Shown here in pieces: positions 13,808-20,689 of a DNA stretch of 26,472 nucleotides (position 1 is its first letter; each line of letters begins with the position of its first letter). A program made the translations under genes and the position numbers. Under the pieces are notes generated by a model. The model searched no databases. It had not been told where the DNA came from and worked only from the letters and a program-made list of their open reading frames with translations. The stretch comes from a virus. The stretch lies in IMG/VR virus record IMGVR_UViG_3300028388_006348, positions 1 to 26,472 of that record; one strand, 5' to 3'.

Positions 13808-14033
13808 CATTTCGTCCTAAGACAGACGAAAAAAGTAACCCAACTAGGGTGGAAATTAGGTCACTGGATTGACCTGCGAATAACGCCACTGGATCACTGT
13901 GAATAGGTGTCAGGACGAACCGCAGAGTGACATATACAGAAGGCCGTAATATGGGTGACAGAAGATGGTCAACCCAACCGCACAAAGTGCAACGCGTCCT
14001 AAGATGGACTCGAAAATACAGCCCAGATAGGGC
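13808..14033 (+). repeat. structured non-coding repeat, copy 1 of 2 (226 bp)
   Basis: Tandem with copy 2. By eye the copies differ at about twelve bases and one single-base indel. Each unit opens with CGTCCTAAGACAGACG and carries the same CGTCCTAAGA core again near its end (here 13813 and 13995). Internal hairpins are shared by both copies: GGTCA/TGACC, TGTCA/TGACA and GCCC-AGATA-GGGC. There is no credible ORF in the + direction; the minus-strand ORFs lack RBSs and simply follow the repeat. It lies between hicA and hicB. Confidence 0.88.
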
Positions 14034-14258
14034 CATTCCGTCCTAAGACAGACGAAAGAAATAACCCAATTAGGGTGGAAATTTGGTCAATGGATGACCT
14101 GCGAATAAGGCCACTGGATCATTGTGAATAGGTGTCAGGACGAACCGCAGAGTGACATATACAGAAGGCCGTAAAATGGGTGACAGAAGATGGTCAACCC
14201 AACCGCACAAAGTGCGACGCGTCCTAAGATGGACCCGAAAATACAGCCCAGATAGGGC
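14034..14258 (+). repeat. structured non-coding repeat, copy 2 of 2 (225 bp)
   Basis: Directly abuts copy 1. The CGTCCTAAGA cores are at 14039 and 14220. The single-base indel between copies falls in the loop of the GGTCA/TGACC hairpin, leaving the stem intact, and the terminal stem becomes a 5-bp AGCCC/GGGCT. A TATACT (14262-14267) just after the copy could be a -10 box for hicB, but no good -35 is seen. About 100 bp without other features separates it from hicB. Confidence 0.88.
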
Positions 14259-14361
14259 TTCTATACTGGTTACAGAACAGACCTGCATAGAAACAAAGCG
14301 AGCGCCTTAAGAGAGGCCAGTAGCAAAGCCAATATTGGCGAAGAGATACCAACGATTCGTA

Positions 14362-14769
14362 ATGAAATATCCAGTAAGTATTGAAAAAAATGGTGACGGC
14401 TACTTGGTTACCTTCCCAGACATACCGGAAGCTCTGACTGAGGCCGTCACCTATAATGAAGCTAAAGAGATGGCTCTTGATGCCCTCATTACCGCCTTTG
14501 ACTTCTACTTTGAAGACAAGCGGCCCATTCCAATGCCCAGCCAAGTTGATAGTGATTGCGTCAACATTCCACCCAGCGTTTCCGCAAAAATATTTTTGCT
14601 GAATGAGCTTTTAAAGTCCGGTATTACCTATGCTGAGTTGGCGCGACGAATCGAAGCAAAGCCACAATCAATTCACCGTCTAATAGATTTACACCATGCC
14701 ACCAAAATTGACGCTATCGACCAAGCCCTAAGAGCAATTGGCCGAGAACTTCAGGTAAGCGTTATTTAA
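14362..14769 (+). CDS. hicB: HicB antitoxin
   Basis: 135 aa from ATG 14362, giving the family start MKYPVSIE; an in-frame TTG at 14335 would add nine residues. Neither start has a good Shine-Dalgarno, itself unusual for an antitoxin. N-terminal partial RNase H-like domain (YLVTFPDIPEALTEAVTYNEAKEMALDALITAFDFYFED) and C-terminal HTH (LARRIEAKPQSIHRLIDLHHATKIDAIDQAL), both close to E. coli HicB. It neutralises HicA and represses transcription. The whole hicAB locus replaces gpV between S and W. Confidence 0.93.
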   Translation: MKYPVSIEKNGDGYLVTFPDIPEALTEAVTYNEAKEMALDALITAFDFYFEDKRPIPMPSQVDSDCVNIPPSVSAKIFLLNELLKSGITYAELARRIEAKPQSIHRLIDLHHATKIDAIDQALRAIGRELQVSVI

Positions 14770-14779
14770 CCAACAACAC

Positions 14780-14800
14780 CTGTAAGCTCATATCTCACAG
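14780..14800. promoter_or_regulatory. late-promoter activator site (TGT-N13-ACA) upstream of W
   Basis: CTGTAAG...ACAG with TGT at 14781-14783 and ACA at 14797-14799. Same 13-nt spacing and same CTGTAAG left half as the sites between P and O and before FI, ending in CTCACAG like the FI site. Corresponds to P2's V-promoter position, 69 bp before W. Predicted start of transcription near 14845, which frees the baseplate operon from the hicAB insertion. Confidence 0.75.
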
Positions 14801-14868
14801 CCAATTTACCTCAACCCATACAACGCGCTCGCGCCACACTAGCCCCAGTCCACCACCGCGAGCGCACT

Positions 14869-15225
14869 ATGCGCGGCATGAACGCCCACACCGGCCAGGC
14901 CCTAGCCGGCATCGAGCACATTCAACAAAGCATCAGCGACATTCTGCTCACGCCTCTGGGCAGTCGCGTGATGCGCCGTGAGTACGGTTCGCTGCTGCCC
15001 GACCTGATCGACCAGCCCATCAACGATGCCCTGCTACTTCAACTCTATGCTGCGACCGTCATGGCCGTTCAGCAGTGGGAACCGCGCGTCACCATCAACC
15101 AGGTACGTTTCACTCCGGCCGCCAACACCCTAGCGAGCAACCGGCTCACACTCTCGGTTACAAGACGCGATACAGCTCAGAACTCGCCCGCCAGCCTTAG
15201 CCTCACCTTGGGTAGCGTCTCATGA
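14869..15225 (+). CDS. W: baseplate wedge protein (P2 gpW, GPW/gp25 family)
   Basis: 118 aa. I kept ATG 14869 because its RGMN aligns with P2 gpW's YLGMN; ATG 14878 is possible. Motifs: IEHIQQSISDILLTPLGSRVMRREYGSLLPDLIDQPIND (about 18-56) and the EPR motif WEPRVTI (about 71-77), the hallmark of T4 gp25-type baseplate/T6SS TssE proteins. It joins sheath initiation to the baseplate. Stop overlaps J as ATGA. Confidence 0.94.
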   Translation: MRGMNAHTGQALAGIEHIQQSISDILLTPLGSRVMRREYGSLLPDLIDQPINDALLLQLYAATVMAVQQWEPRVTINQVRFTPAANTLASNRLTLSVTRRDTAQNSPASLSLTLGSVS

Positions 15226-16223
15226 GCAACGAATTCACAGCGGTCGACCTGAGCCAACTACCCGCGCCCGACGTAGTCGAAACGCTCGACTTCGATGTCA
15301 TCTTCGCTGCAATGCTCGCCGACCTTCAGGTGCGCGACAGTCAATTCGATGCCCTGACCGAAGCCGACCCGGCCTATAAAATTCTCCAGGTGGCTGCCTA
15401 TCGCGAATTGCTGCTGCGCCAGCGCATCAACGAAGCTGCACGCGCCAACATGCTCGCCTTTGCCCGCCAGACAGACCTCGACAACCTGGTCGCCTTCTAT
15501 GGTGTTGAACGACTGCAAACCGACCCTGGTAACCCCAACGCCATTCCACCCATCGAGCCCAGCTTTGAAACCGACGATGAACTGCTGCGCCGCGCTCAGG
15601 CCGCCATGCACGGCTTCAGCATCGCTGGGCCGGAACGCGCCTATATCTACCATGCGCTGTCGGCCGATGGCCGCGCACTGGACGTTTCAGCCGACTCCCC
15701 ACAATTCAGCTACGCCGAGTTGGCCCCTGCCCTTGCCGAGCAATTACCACCGGGCACCATTGTGCTGAGAGTGGACTACGACGCGGGCTTATCTCAACCC
15801 ATGCCCGGCGACGTGGCCATCCGCATTCTCGCGCGCGATGGCGACGGCACTGCACCGGCGGATCTGCAAACCTCCGTCGCGACTTACCTTAACCAGGAAG
15901 ACATTCGCCCCCTCACCGATCACGTGCGCGTCAATAGCGCCGACATAATCCCCTACCGCATCGTCGCCGAGCTGTTCCCGTATTCCGGCGCGGGCGCGGA
16001 AGTCGCAGTTGATGTTGCCCACACCCGTGCGACCGAGTACGTCGTTGAAACCCGAAAGCTGGGCCGCAGCCATTACCGCAGCGCCATCATGGCGGCCTTA
16101 CACGCACCCGGCATCGAGCGCGTCAACCTCATCAGCCCAGCGACCGACCTGGTACTGGAACGCTACCAGGCCGGCCACTGCATTGAGCTCAGCATCACCA
16201 ATGGTGAGGCACCGGATGACTGA
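15222..16223 (+). CDS. J: baseplate assembly protein (P2 gpJ family)
   Basis: 333 aa, against 302 in P2. N-terminus VDLSQLPAPDVVETLDFDVIFAAMLADL, central LRQRINEAARANMLAFARQTDLDNLVAFYGVER (about 65-97), then a GFSIAGPERAYIYHALSADGRALDVSADSP stretch typical of T4 gp6-like wedge proteins. It builds the baseplate wedge with W and I. The extra length comes partly from a slightly longer C-terminus. Confidence 0.94.
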   Translation: MSNEFTAVDLSQLPAPDVVETLDFDVIFAAMLADLQVRDSQFDALTEADPAYKILQVAAYRELLLRQRINEAARANMLAFARQTDLDNLVAFYGVERLQTDPGNPNAIPPIEPSFETDDELLRRAQAAMHGFSIAGPERAYIYHALSADGRALDVSADSPQFSYAELAPALAEQLPPGTIVLRVDYDAGLSQPMPGDVAIRILARDGDGTAPADLQTSVATYLNQEDIRPLTDHVRVNSADIIPYRIVAELFPYSGAGAEVAVDVAHTRATEYVVETRKLGRSHYRSAIMAALHAPGIERVNLISPATDLVLERYQAGHCIELSITNGEAPDD

Positions 16224-16764
16224 CCGCGCAAGCCTGCTGCCACCGAAAAGCACCGCCACCGAACGCGACCTGGAAGCGATCACCGCCCAAGCGTTCGATC
16301 TGCCTGTGCCTTTACGCCAGCTCTGGTCGCCAGAAGACTGCCCAGAACCGCTGCTGCCATGGTTAGCCTGGGCGCTGTCATTGGATTCTTGGAAGGATTA
16401 TTGGCCGGTCGAGGTGAAGCGCCGCCGCATTCGCAACGCCATCACCATCGCCCGCCGCAAAGGCACCGTGCAGTCGGTGCGCGATGTCGTCACTGCATTT
16501 GGTTCTGCGCTTTCGATGCGCGAATGGTTCGACCAGGAACCCAAAGCCGTGCCGCACTCGGCGCATTTTGTTCTGACCATCGGCGCTGGCGTGCCACGCA
16601 CTCAGGCGTATCAGGAAGAGATCGTGCGCGAAATTGTCCGTACCAAGCCCCGGCGCACACAATTCACTCTGGTGGCTGGGTTAGAAGCTCGGGGTTCCCT
16701 CGGTGTTCAAGGCAGCGCCCGGCCCGTCACCTATCGCCGCATGTACACTCAGGAGCACCCATGA
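16216..16764 (+). CDS. I: tail protein I (P2 gpI family)
   Basis: 182 aa from ATG 16216, overlapping the J stop by 8 bp, with GGTGAGG upstream; earlier in-frame starts are inside J. Motifs: LLPPKSTATERDLEAITAQAF, LWSPEDCPEPLLPWLAWALSLDSWKDYWP (about 35-63) and RRRIRNAITIARRKGTVQSVRDVV (about 69-92). gpI links the baseplate to the tail fibre. Its stop overlaps the fibre start as ATGA. Confidence 0.94.
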   Translation: MTDRASLLPPKSTATERDLEAITAQAFDLPVPLRQLWSPEDCPEPLLPWLAWALSLDSWKDYWPVEVKRRRIRNAITIARRKGTVQSVRDVVTAFGSALSMREWFDQEPKAVPHSAHFVLTIGAGVPRTQAYQEEIVREIVRTKPRRTQFTLVAGLEARGSLGVQGSARPVTYRRMYTQEHP

Positions 16765-17975
16765 GCGCCCTCAACATCATCATCACCGACGCCGGCCGCG
16801 CCGAACACATCAACGCGCAGAACACCGGCGCCGGGCCATTAGAAATAACCGAGGTGCGACTCGGCTCAGGCCAGTATAGTTTGGACGACACAAATAAGAC
16901 CCAAACAGCCCTGGTGTCGCCGATCAAATCTCTCACTACGCTGGCCGGTGAAGCAGTGGCCGATGACACCTTGCACTTCACCATCAAAGATGAAAGTAGC
17001 GACGCCTACCACGTTGGCGAATTCGGATTATTCACAGCGAGCGGTACGCTCTATGCGGTTTACAGCCAGCCTGCCGACCAAGGTTGGATAATCGAAAAAG
17101 CAGCACCCAGCACTTTATTGCTGGCAGTCGATGTCATTCTGGAATCGCTGAACGCCACCGATCTGACCTTCGGTTCACTGGAATTTTTGAACCCACCGGC
17201 AAGTCATGAGATTCCTGGCGTGGTAAAGCTGGCAACAACTGAAGCAACAATAGCAGGGGTAGACAGTAAATCTGCCGTTACCCCCTACGGACTTAATATT
17301 AGATTTGGGAACGTCGACAATACAAAGGATATTGAAAAACCTCTTTCTCTCGCACAACAGGCTGCATTGGATCTAAAAGCCAATCAAGATGGCGACTATA
17401 CAAACCTTAGAGCCCGTGCGACGACGAAAGAAGACGTCGGTTTATCTAATGTCGATAACTTTGGAAGAGAGCACTTTGATGAGCGTTATGGAATAGCTGG
17501 TGGAGAGGCTAACCAGCATCGCAACAATGGCCAAAACGAAGAAATTTTCTTAAAAAACTTCAATGCCCTACCTAACCCAAACACAGTAGAGATCAGTTCA
17601 TTTTTATCTCTAGCAATTATAGGTTCAAATACTAGAACTCCAGGCCTCTGGGATCTTGGTAATTCAGATCTGAATGTATCTGTCATTAAGTTACTTTGCG
17701 TCACAACGTACAAGGCAAGTATCTCTTGGGAGTGGTACCACTATGGCAGCGGAAGCACTTTCAATCTTTATATAAATGGCACCGAAACCACCTACGACTC
17801 AAACTCGAGAACACAACAATTTGCCAGTCGAAGTGTAGGCTACAGAACATTTACTGCAGGCGACCTGGTTGAATTGAGATTTGGCAATAGCCCGAGGGGT
17901 AGCTTGACCAAATTTAACGTCTCCACGCCGATTCCAATGGAGCGCCCTCTCCTCCCTATTTTTATTCGCTCATGA
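16761..17975 (+). CDS. H: tail fibre protein (P2 gpH-like), host-recognition
   Basis: 404 aa from ATG 16761 (AGGAG upstream). Residues 1-145 match the N-terminal baseplate-attachment domain of P2-type fibres (NIIITDAGRAEHINAQ..., YHVGEFGLFTASGTLYAVYSQPADQGWIIEKA). A fibre repeat IPGVVKLATTEATIAGVDSKSAVTPYGL follows at about 150-178, then the KEDVGLSNVDNF motif common in long fibres. The distal 180 residues are unlike anything I recognise and are encoded by AT-rich DNA, as expected for a receptor-binding tip exchanged between phages. P2 gpH is 669 aa, so this fibre is short. No gpG-type assembly chaperone follows. Confidence 0.9.
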   Translation: MSALNIIITDAGRAEHINAQNTGAGPLEITEVRLGSGQYSLDDTNKTQTALVSPIKSLTTLAGEAVADDTLHFTIKDESSDAYHVGEFGLFTASGTLYAVYSQPADQGWIIEKAAPSTLLLAVDVILESLNATDLTFGSLEFLNPPASHEIPGVVKLATTEATIAGVDSKSAVTPYGLNIRFGNVDNTKDIEKPLSLAQQAALDLKANQDGDYTNLRARATTKEDVGLSNVDNFGREHFDERYGIAGGEANQHRNNGQNEEIFLKNFNALPNPNTVEISSFLSLAIIGSNTRTPGLWDLGNSDLNVSVIKLLCVTTYKASISWEWYHYGSGSTFNLYINGTETTYDSNSRTQQFASRSVGYRTFTAGDLVELRFGNSPRGSLTKFNVSTPIPMERPLLPIFIRS

Positions 17976-18232
17976 GGCAATATATGAGAGCTACTTTATG
18001 GTGCTTCAGCTTATTTATAATGGGCTGTTCAAACCATCAGGTTACTGGCGGTTTAGCGTTTCAACGTGATGTAGATACCAATCAGTATGGATCTCAGATC
18101 GGAATAGTTCGATATATGGCACCTATTGGCGAAAATTTTTATGTCGATTACGGTCATATTTCCGGTATCAACACACCTGAAAGCGACTTTGGTTTGAATT
18201 GGTGTGGTGGCGGTTTCGTTGTCGATTTTTAG
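17972..18232 (+). CDS. small lipoprotein, possible superinfection-exclusion factor
   Basis: 86 aa, starting inside the fibre stop (ATGA); an in-frame ATG at 17984 would shorten the leader by four residues. N-terminal signal ATLWCFSLFIMGC with Cys19 as the probable lipidation site; Ser follows it, so outer-membrane sorting is expected. The mature 68 residues are Gly/Tyr-rich and beta-like (YGSQIGIVRYMAPIGENFYVDYGHISGIN). It takes the slot of the P2 fibre chaperone. Lipoproteins beside a receptor-binding gene, such as T5 Llp, block the phage's own receptor; that role is inferred here from position only. AT-rich. Confidence 0.75.
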   Translation: MRQYMRATLWCFSLFIMGCSNHQVTGGLAFQRDVDTNQYGSQIGIVRYMAPIGENFYVDYGHISGINTPESDFGLNWCGGGFVVDF

Positions 18233-18243
18233 GACAGGTCAAA

Positions 18244-18690
18244 ATGGACAATATAGAGCTACTGCGCCGCCTCGATAACCTGATTCGCCTGGGCAAAATC
18301 ACCGAGGTGAAAGGCAACCGCGCCAGAGTGAAAACCGGTAACAACCTCACGCCGTTTTGCCTATGGCTTACGCAACACGCGGGCGACGACGCCACCTGGT
18401 GGGCTCCGTCCGTTGGCGAGCAAGTTGTCTTGCTGTCCCCCGGTGGCGATCTCGCGCAAGCTGTTATTTTGCCCGCGCTCAATCAAAACGCCTTTCCACC
18501 ACTATCGACCGATCCCGCTATTCACGTAACAAGATTCAAGGATGGTACCCGCATCGAGCTCAACAGCCAGACCAAAACTCTAAGCATTCAACCGGCTGGA
18601 GAATTGAGTATCGAGGTCACAGGGAACTGTACAATCAAAGCCGACGGCATGCTCAACCTGAGCGGCCAAATGGTGAACCTCAACCCATAA
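18244..18690 (+). CDS. V: baseplate spike protein (P2 gpV family), C-terminally short
   Basis: 148 aa from ATG 18244 with AGGACAGGT upstream. The OB-fold part is clear: LLRRLDNLIRLGKITEVKGNRARVKTG (5-32), FCLWLTQHAGDDATWWAPSVGEQVVLLSPGGDL (38-70), closely matching P2's WLTHRAGRSRTWWAPSVGEQVLI. A short beta-helix follows (IQPAGELSIEVTGNCTIKADGMLNLSGQMVNLNP). P2 gpV is 211 aa and ends in an iron-binding HxH apex; this protein stops before any such apex. The tip is presumably supplied by the PAAR protein two genes on. It is displaced from its usual place between S and W. Confidence 0.92.
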   Translation: MDNIELLRRLDNLIRLGKITEVKGNRARVKTGNNLTPFCLWLTQHAGDDATWWAPSVGEQVVLLSPGGDLAQAVILPALNQNAFPPLSTDPAIHVTRFKDGTRIELNSQTKTLSIQPAGELSIEVTGNCTIKADGMLNLSGQMVNLNP

Positions 18691-18700
18691 GGCCCACGCA

Positions 18701-19426
18701 ATGAAATGGCACCAGTTCGAAAGCTGGCAAAGCACTGTGCTCGACCACTGGGCACCTGTCATCGACCAAATCCTGGATGAAGTAGCCAACCAACCCTGGC
18801 AAATACCCTACGACCCAACGACCGATAAAGTCGCCCTCAAAAAACAAGCGAAAAGCCATTTGGCTGCCGTTAAATCCGCAATCGAAAATTACCGCACCGA
18901 CACGACACGCCTTGGCGTATTCATCGACTGCCTGTTGTCGCAACTGTTCTATGTGCAATTGGCATTCGTCGCGCCATCGCCAGTCGCACCCGTCAGCACA
19001 CCGGCGGCCATCCCCGACAACGACTTACGCAACCTCTTCGCCTGGTGGTCGCAGAACCTGCCCTCGCCGTCCGGCTTGTTCCAAGTGCACTACAATGGCG
19101 GCACCGCCATGCCGGTTTATGCGCCCCTCGCAGAGTCTCCCGTTGTCGGCGTTAACGGAACGTTTAGCCTGGCCACCACCAGTGCGTTTACTGCCGCCAT
19201 TGAGGCAATCAACACCTCCGCCCAAGCCGACATAACACGGTTGAAACAACTGCCTGAACAAGTGCAGGCCGTTACCCGCGAGCGGGTGGCCTATGGCATC
19301 TTTGCAAGCAAAGACGCCGTCATCGAACCCGCCGACATTGATGCCAAATCCTACCTGCTCGGCCCCATGCAAACCCAGGCCATACTCGACACCTTTGGCT
19401 GGACGATAAAAGGCTTAAACGCATGA
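18701..19426 (+). CDS. 241-aa protein of unknown function between spike and PAAR tip
   Basis: ATG 18701, AAGG upstream, 10 bp after gpV; stop overlaps the PAAR start (ATGA). No family recognised. Helical N-terminal 90 residues (FESWQSTVLDHWAPVIDQILDEVANQPW..., KKQAKSHLAAVKSAIENYR), a Pro/Ala-rich linker near 93-108 (PSPVAPVSTPAAIP), then a second domain with FQVHYNGGTAMPVY and LPEQVQAVTRERVAYGIF. No signal peptide or membrane segment. Tight coupling to the spike and PAAR genes suggests a spike-loading adaptor, a tip accessory or a protein delivered with the spike (inference). Confidence 0.85.
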   Translation: MKWHQFESWQSTVLDHWAPVIDQILDEVANQPWQIPYDPTTDKVALKKQAKSHLAAVKSAIENYRTDTTRLGVFIDCLLSQLFYVQLAFVAPSPVAPVSTPAAIPDNDLRNLFAWWSQNLPSPSGLFQVHYNGGTAMPVYAPLAESPVVGVNGTFSLATTSAFTAAIEAINTSAQADITRLKQLPEQVQAVTRERVAYGIFASKDAVIEPADIDAKSYLLGPMQTQAILDTFGWTIKGLNA

Positions 19427-19725
19427 GCCTGCCCGTCGCTCGCCTCAACGACCTCACCACCGGCATCTGTTCAGCCCACAGCACCGGCCCCATTCCGGCC
19501 GTCGGCTATGTCGCCTCGGCAGCGGCCAACGTCACCGCCGAAGGCATACCCGTGGCCCGCCTGGGCGACACCGTCATCAGCGCCTGCGGCCACACTGGCA
19601 TCATAGCCAGTGCCAGCCCATCCGTGCTTGTCGAAGGGAATGCAATTGCGAGATCAGGTGAATTGGTAAGCGGATCAATGAACGGGCACTTAGTTTCAAG
19701 TGTTTTAAAAACATCAAGCAAATGA
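19423..19725 (+). CDS. PAAR-motif spike-tip protein
   Basis: 100 aa. PAAR-type repeats of hydrophobic, Pro and Gly pattern: PVARLNDLTTG, then CSAHSTGPIPAVGYVASAAANVTAEGIPVARLGDTVISACGHTGIIASASPSVLVEGNAIARSGELVSGS. His and Cys residues (C17, H19, C54, H56) are positioned to bind the metal that sharpens the cone. There is no C-terminal toxin extension. It caps the gpV trimer. Starts in the stop of the 241-aa gene. The last 30 residues are encoded by AT-richer DNA, hinting at a recombination edge. Confidence 0.92.
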   Translation: MSLPVARLNDLTTGICSAHSTGPIPAVGYVASAAANVTAEGIPVARLGDTVISACGHTGIIASASPSVLVEGNAIARSGELVSGSMNGHLVSSVLKTSSK

Positions 19726-19819
19726 ACCTAAGATTGGAAATAAATCTGTAATATATCGCCACAGGTAACATTCAGATAAATAACGTCACAAATAACCACA
19801 ATAATAATGCCAAGCAGAA

Positions 19820-19848
19820 TTGACTTAGACGTGGATAATTTTTATTTG
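19820..19848 (+). promoter_or_regulatory. candidate autonomous promoter of the AT-rich moron region
   Basis: TTGACT (19820-19825), 17-bp spacer, TATTTG (19843-19848), 30 bp ahead of the 91-aa gene, in a 152-bp AT-rich gap after PAAR. Good -35, weak -10. If active it would let the 91-aa and collagen/resistin genes be expressed from the prophage independently of the late activator. Confidence 0.4.
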
Positions 19849-19877
19849 TAAATAACACTCAAAAACAGGTAATAAAA

Positions 19878-20153
19878 ATGAGCAAAGTAAAGGAACTTCT
19901 TGAAGCAATTGGTGATGCCATCGACAACAACTGGGATAAATTTTTAGACAAGTGCGCCAAAGCAGCACTTAAAATTGAAGAAGATCATGAAGATATTTCT
20001 GAATTTGAAATAGCCCAGGCAATAGCAAAGGCATCATGGGTAACGGATGCGCTTGGACCAGCAGAACCACTCATTATTTTTGGCTATATGATTGGCACAA
20101 AGGCTAATTGGCCGGAGCGAATTAAACGGCGAATGAAAGAATTCAGTCAATAG
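19878..20153 (+). CDS. 91-aa hypothetical protein
   Basis: ATG 19878 with AGGT upstream. Acidic helical N-terminus with possible coiled-coil character (KELLEAIGDAIDNNWDKFLDKCAKAALKIEEDHEDISEFEIAQAIAKASWV), then a short hydrophobic stretch (PLIIFGYMIG, about 63-72) and a basic tail (PERIKRRMKEF). No family recognised. Small acidic helical proteins next to PAAR genes are sometimes immunity proteins, but there is no toxin partner here. AT-rich cargo between the PAAR gene and FI. Confidence 0.75.
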   Translation: MSKVKELLEAIGDAIDNNWDKFLDKCAKAALKIEEDHEDISEFEIAQAIAKASWVTDALGPAEPLIIFGYMIGTKANWPERIKRRMKEFSQ

Positions 20154-20254
20154 CGATCAGGCATTTCTTTTTCGAAAGTAAGTTATTTTAGTAACTCGTT
20201 CGAATTCTGATACCGATGTCATAAAGGAATCCAATTTTTTTGGAGAACTAACTC

Positions 20255-20689
20255 GTGAAAAAAGAAATTCTAATCGCGGTAATTTCATCACTAATAACAG
20301 CAACCGCTGTATTTTTTGTATCTGTCTCTGCTGGATTTTTCGAAAGGAGTATTTCAGAAGAACAAATTAACCAAGTAGCTTCTTCAATTGTTAACACAGA
20401 TACACGTCGAAAAATCCTGCTTGACTATATGAATGAGGATGAAGGGTTTACCGGAAGGCCCGGAGCCAAAGGCGACGAAGGAGATCAAGGGATACCGGGC
20501 CCAGCAAGGAATCTAGTTTGCATGACCACTGAGAGAGTTAGCGGTCAAGTTGCTTCCTGTCCTAGTGGATTTTTAGTTACAGGATGTTCAGCAGGAGGTA
20601 ATAAAGGTTCAATACGTCACAGAAACAATCAGTGTAGAACTGATGAAGCAGTTGATTGGACTGAAGCTCGATGCTGCACGTTGCAATAG
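20255..20689 (+). CDS. membrane-anchored collagen-like protein with resistin-like cysteine domain
   Basis: 144 aa, GTG start at 20255 with GGAGA about eight bases upstream. Layout: membrane anchor or signal-anchor 4-28 (EILIAVISSLITATAVFFVSVSAGF); helical stalk about 35-60; seven uninterrupted Gly-X-Y triplets 64-84 (GFTGRPGAKGDEGDQGIPGP); Cys-rich head 89-144. The head has Cys89, Cys102, Cys111, Cys127, Cys140, Cys141 and the motifs CPSGFLVTGC and DWTEARCC, nearly the same as human resistin CPRGFAVTGC and DWTGARCC. The collagen stretch implies a trimer, as in resistin. Exposed to the periplasm or outside. Function unknown; it may be a tail-tip, adhesin or exclusion protein. AT-rich, so recently acquired. 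Confidence 0.88.
   Translation: MKKEILIAVISSLITATAVFFVSVSAGFFERSISEEQINQVASSIVNTDTRRKILLDYMNEDEGFTGRPGAKGDEGDQGIPGPARNLVCMTTERVSGQVASCPSGFLVTGCSAGGNKGSIRHRNNQCRTDEAVDWTEARCCTLQ

Noticed and set aside
13680-14288. Minus-strand ORFs of 118 and 72 aa with a shared sequence (RVHLRT...LLSPILRPSVYV)
   Set aside because: Their similarity is simply the tandem 226-bp repeat; one overlaps hicA antisense, neither has an RBS, and the copies differ by a frameshifting indel.
19746-19764. Fourth late-activator site CTGT...ACAG after PAAR
   Set aside because: Spacing is 11 nt instead of 13 and the CTGTAAG left half is not matched, so the half-sites would be out of phase with the other three.
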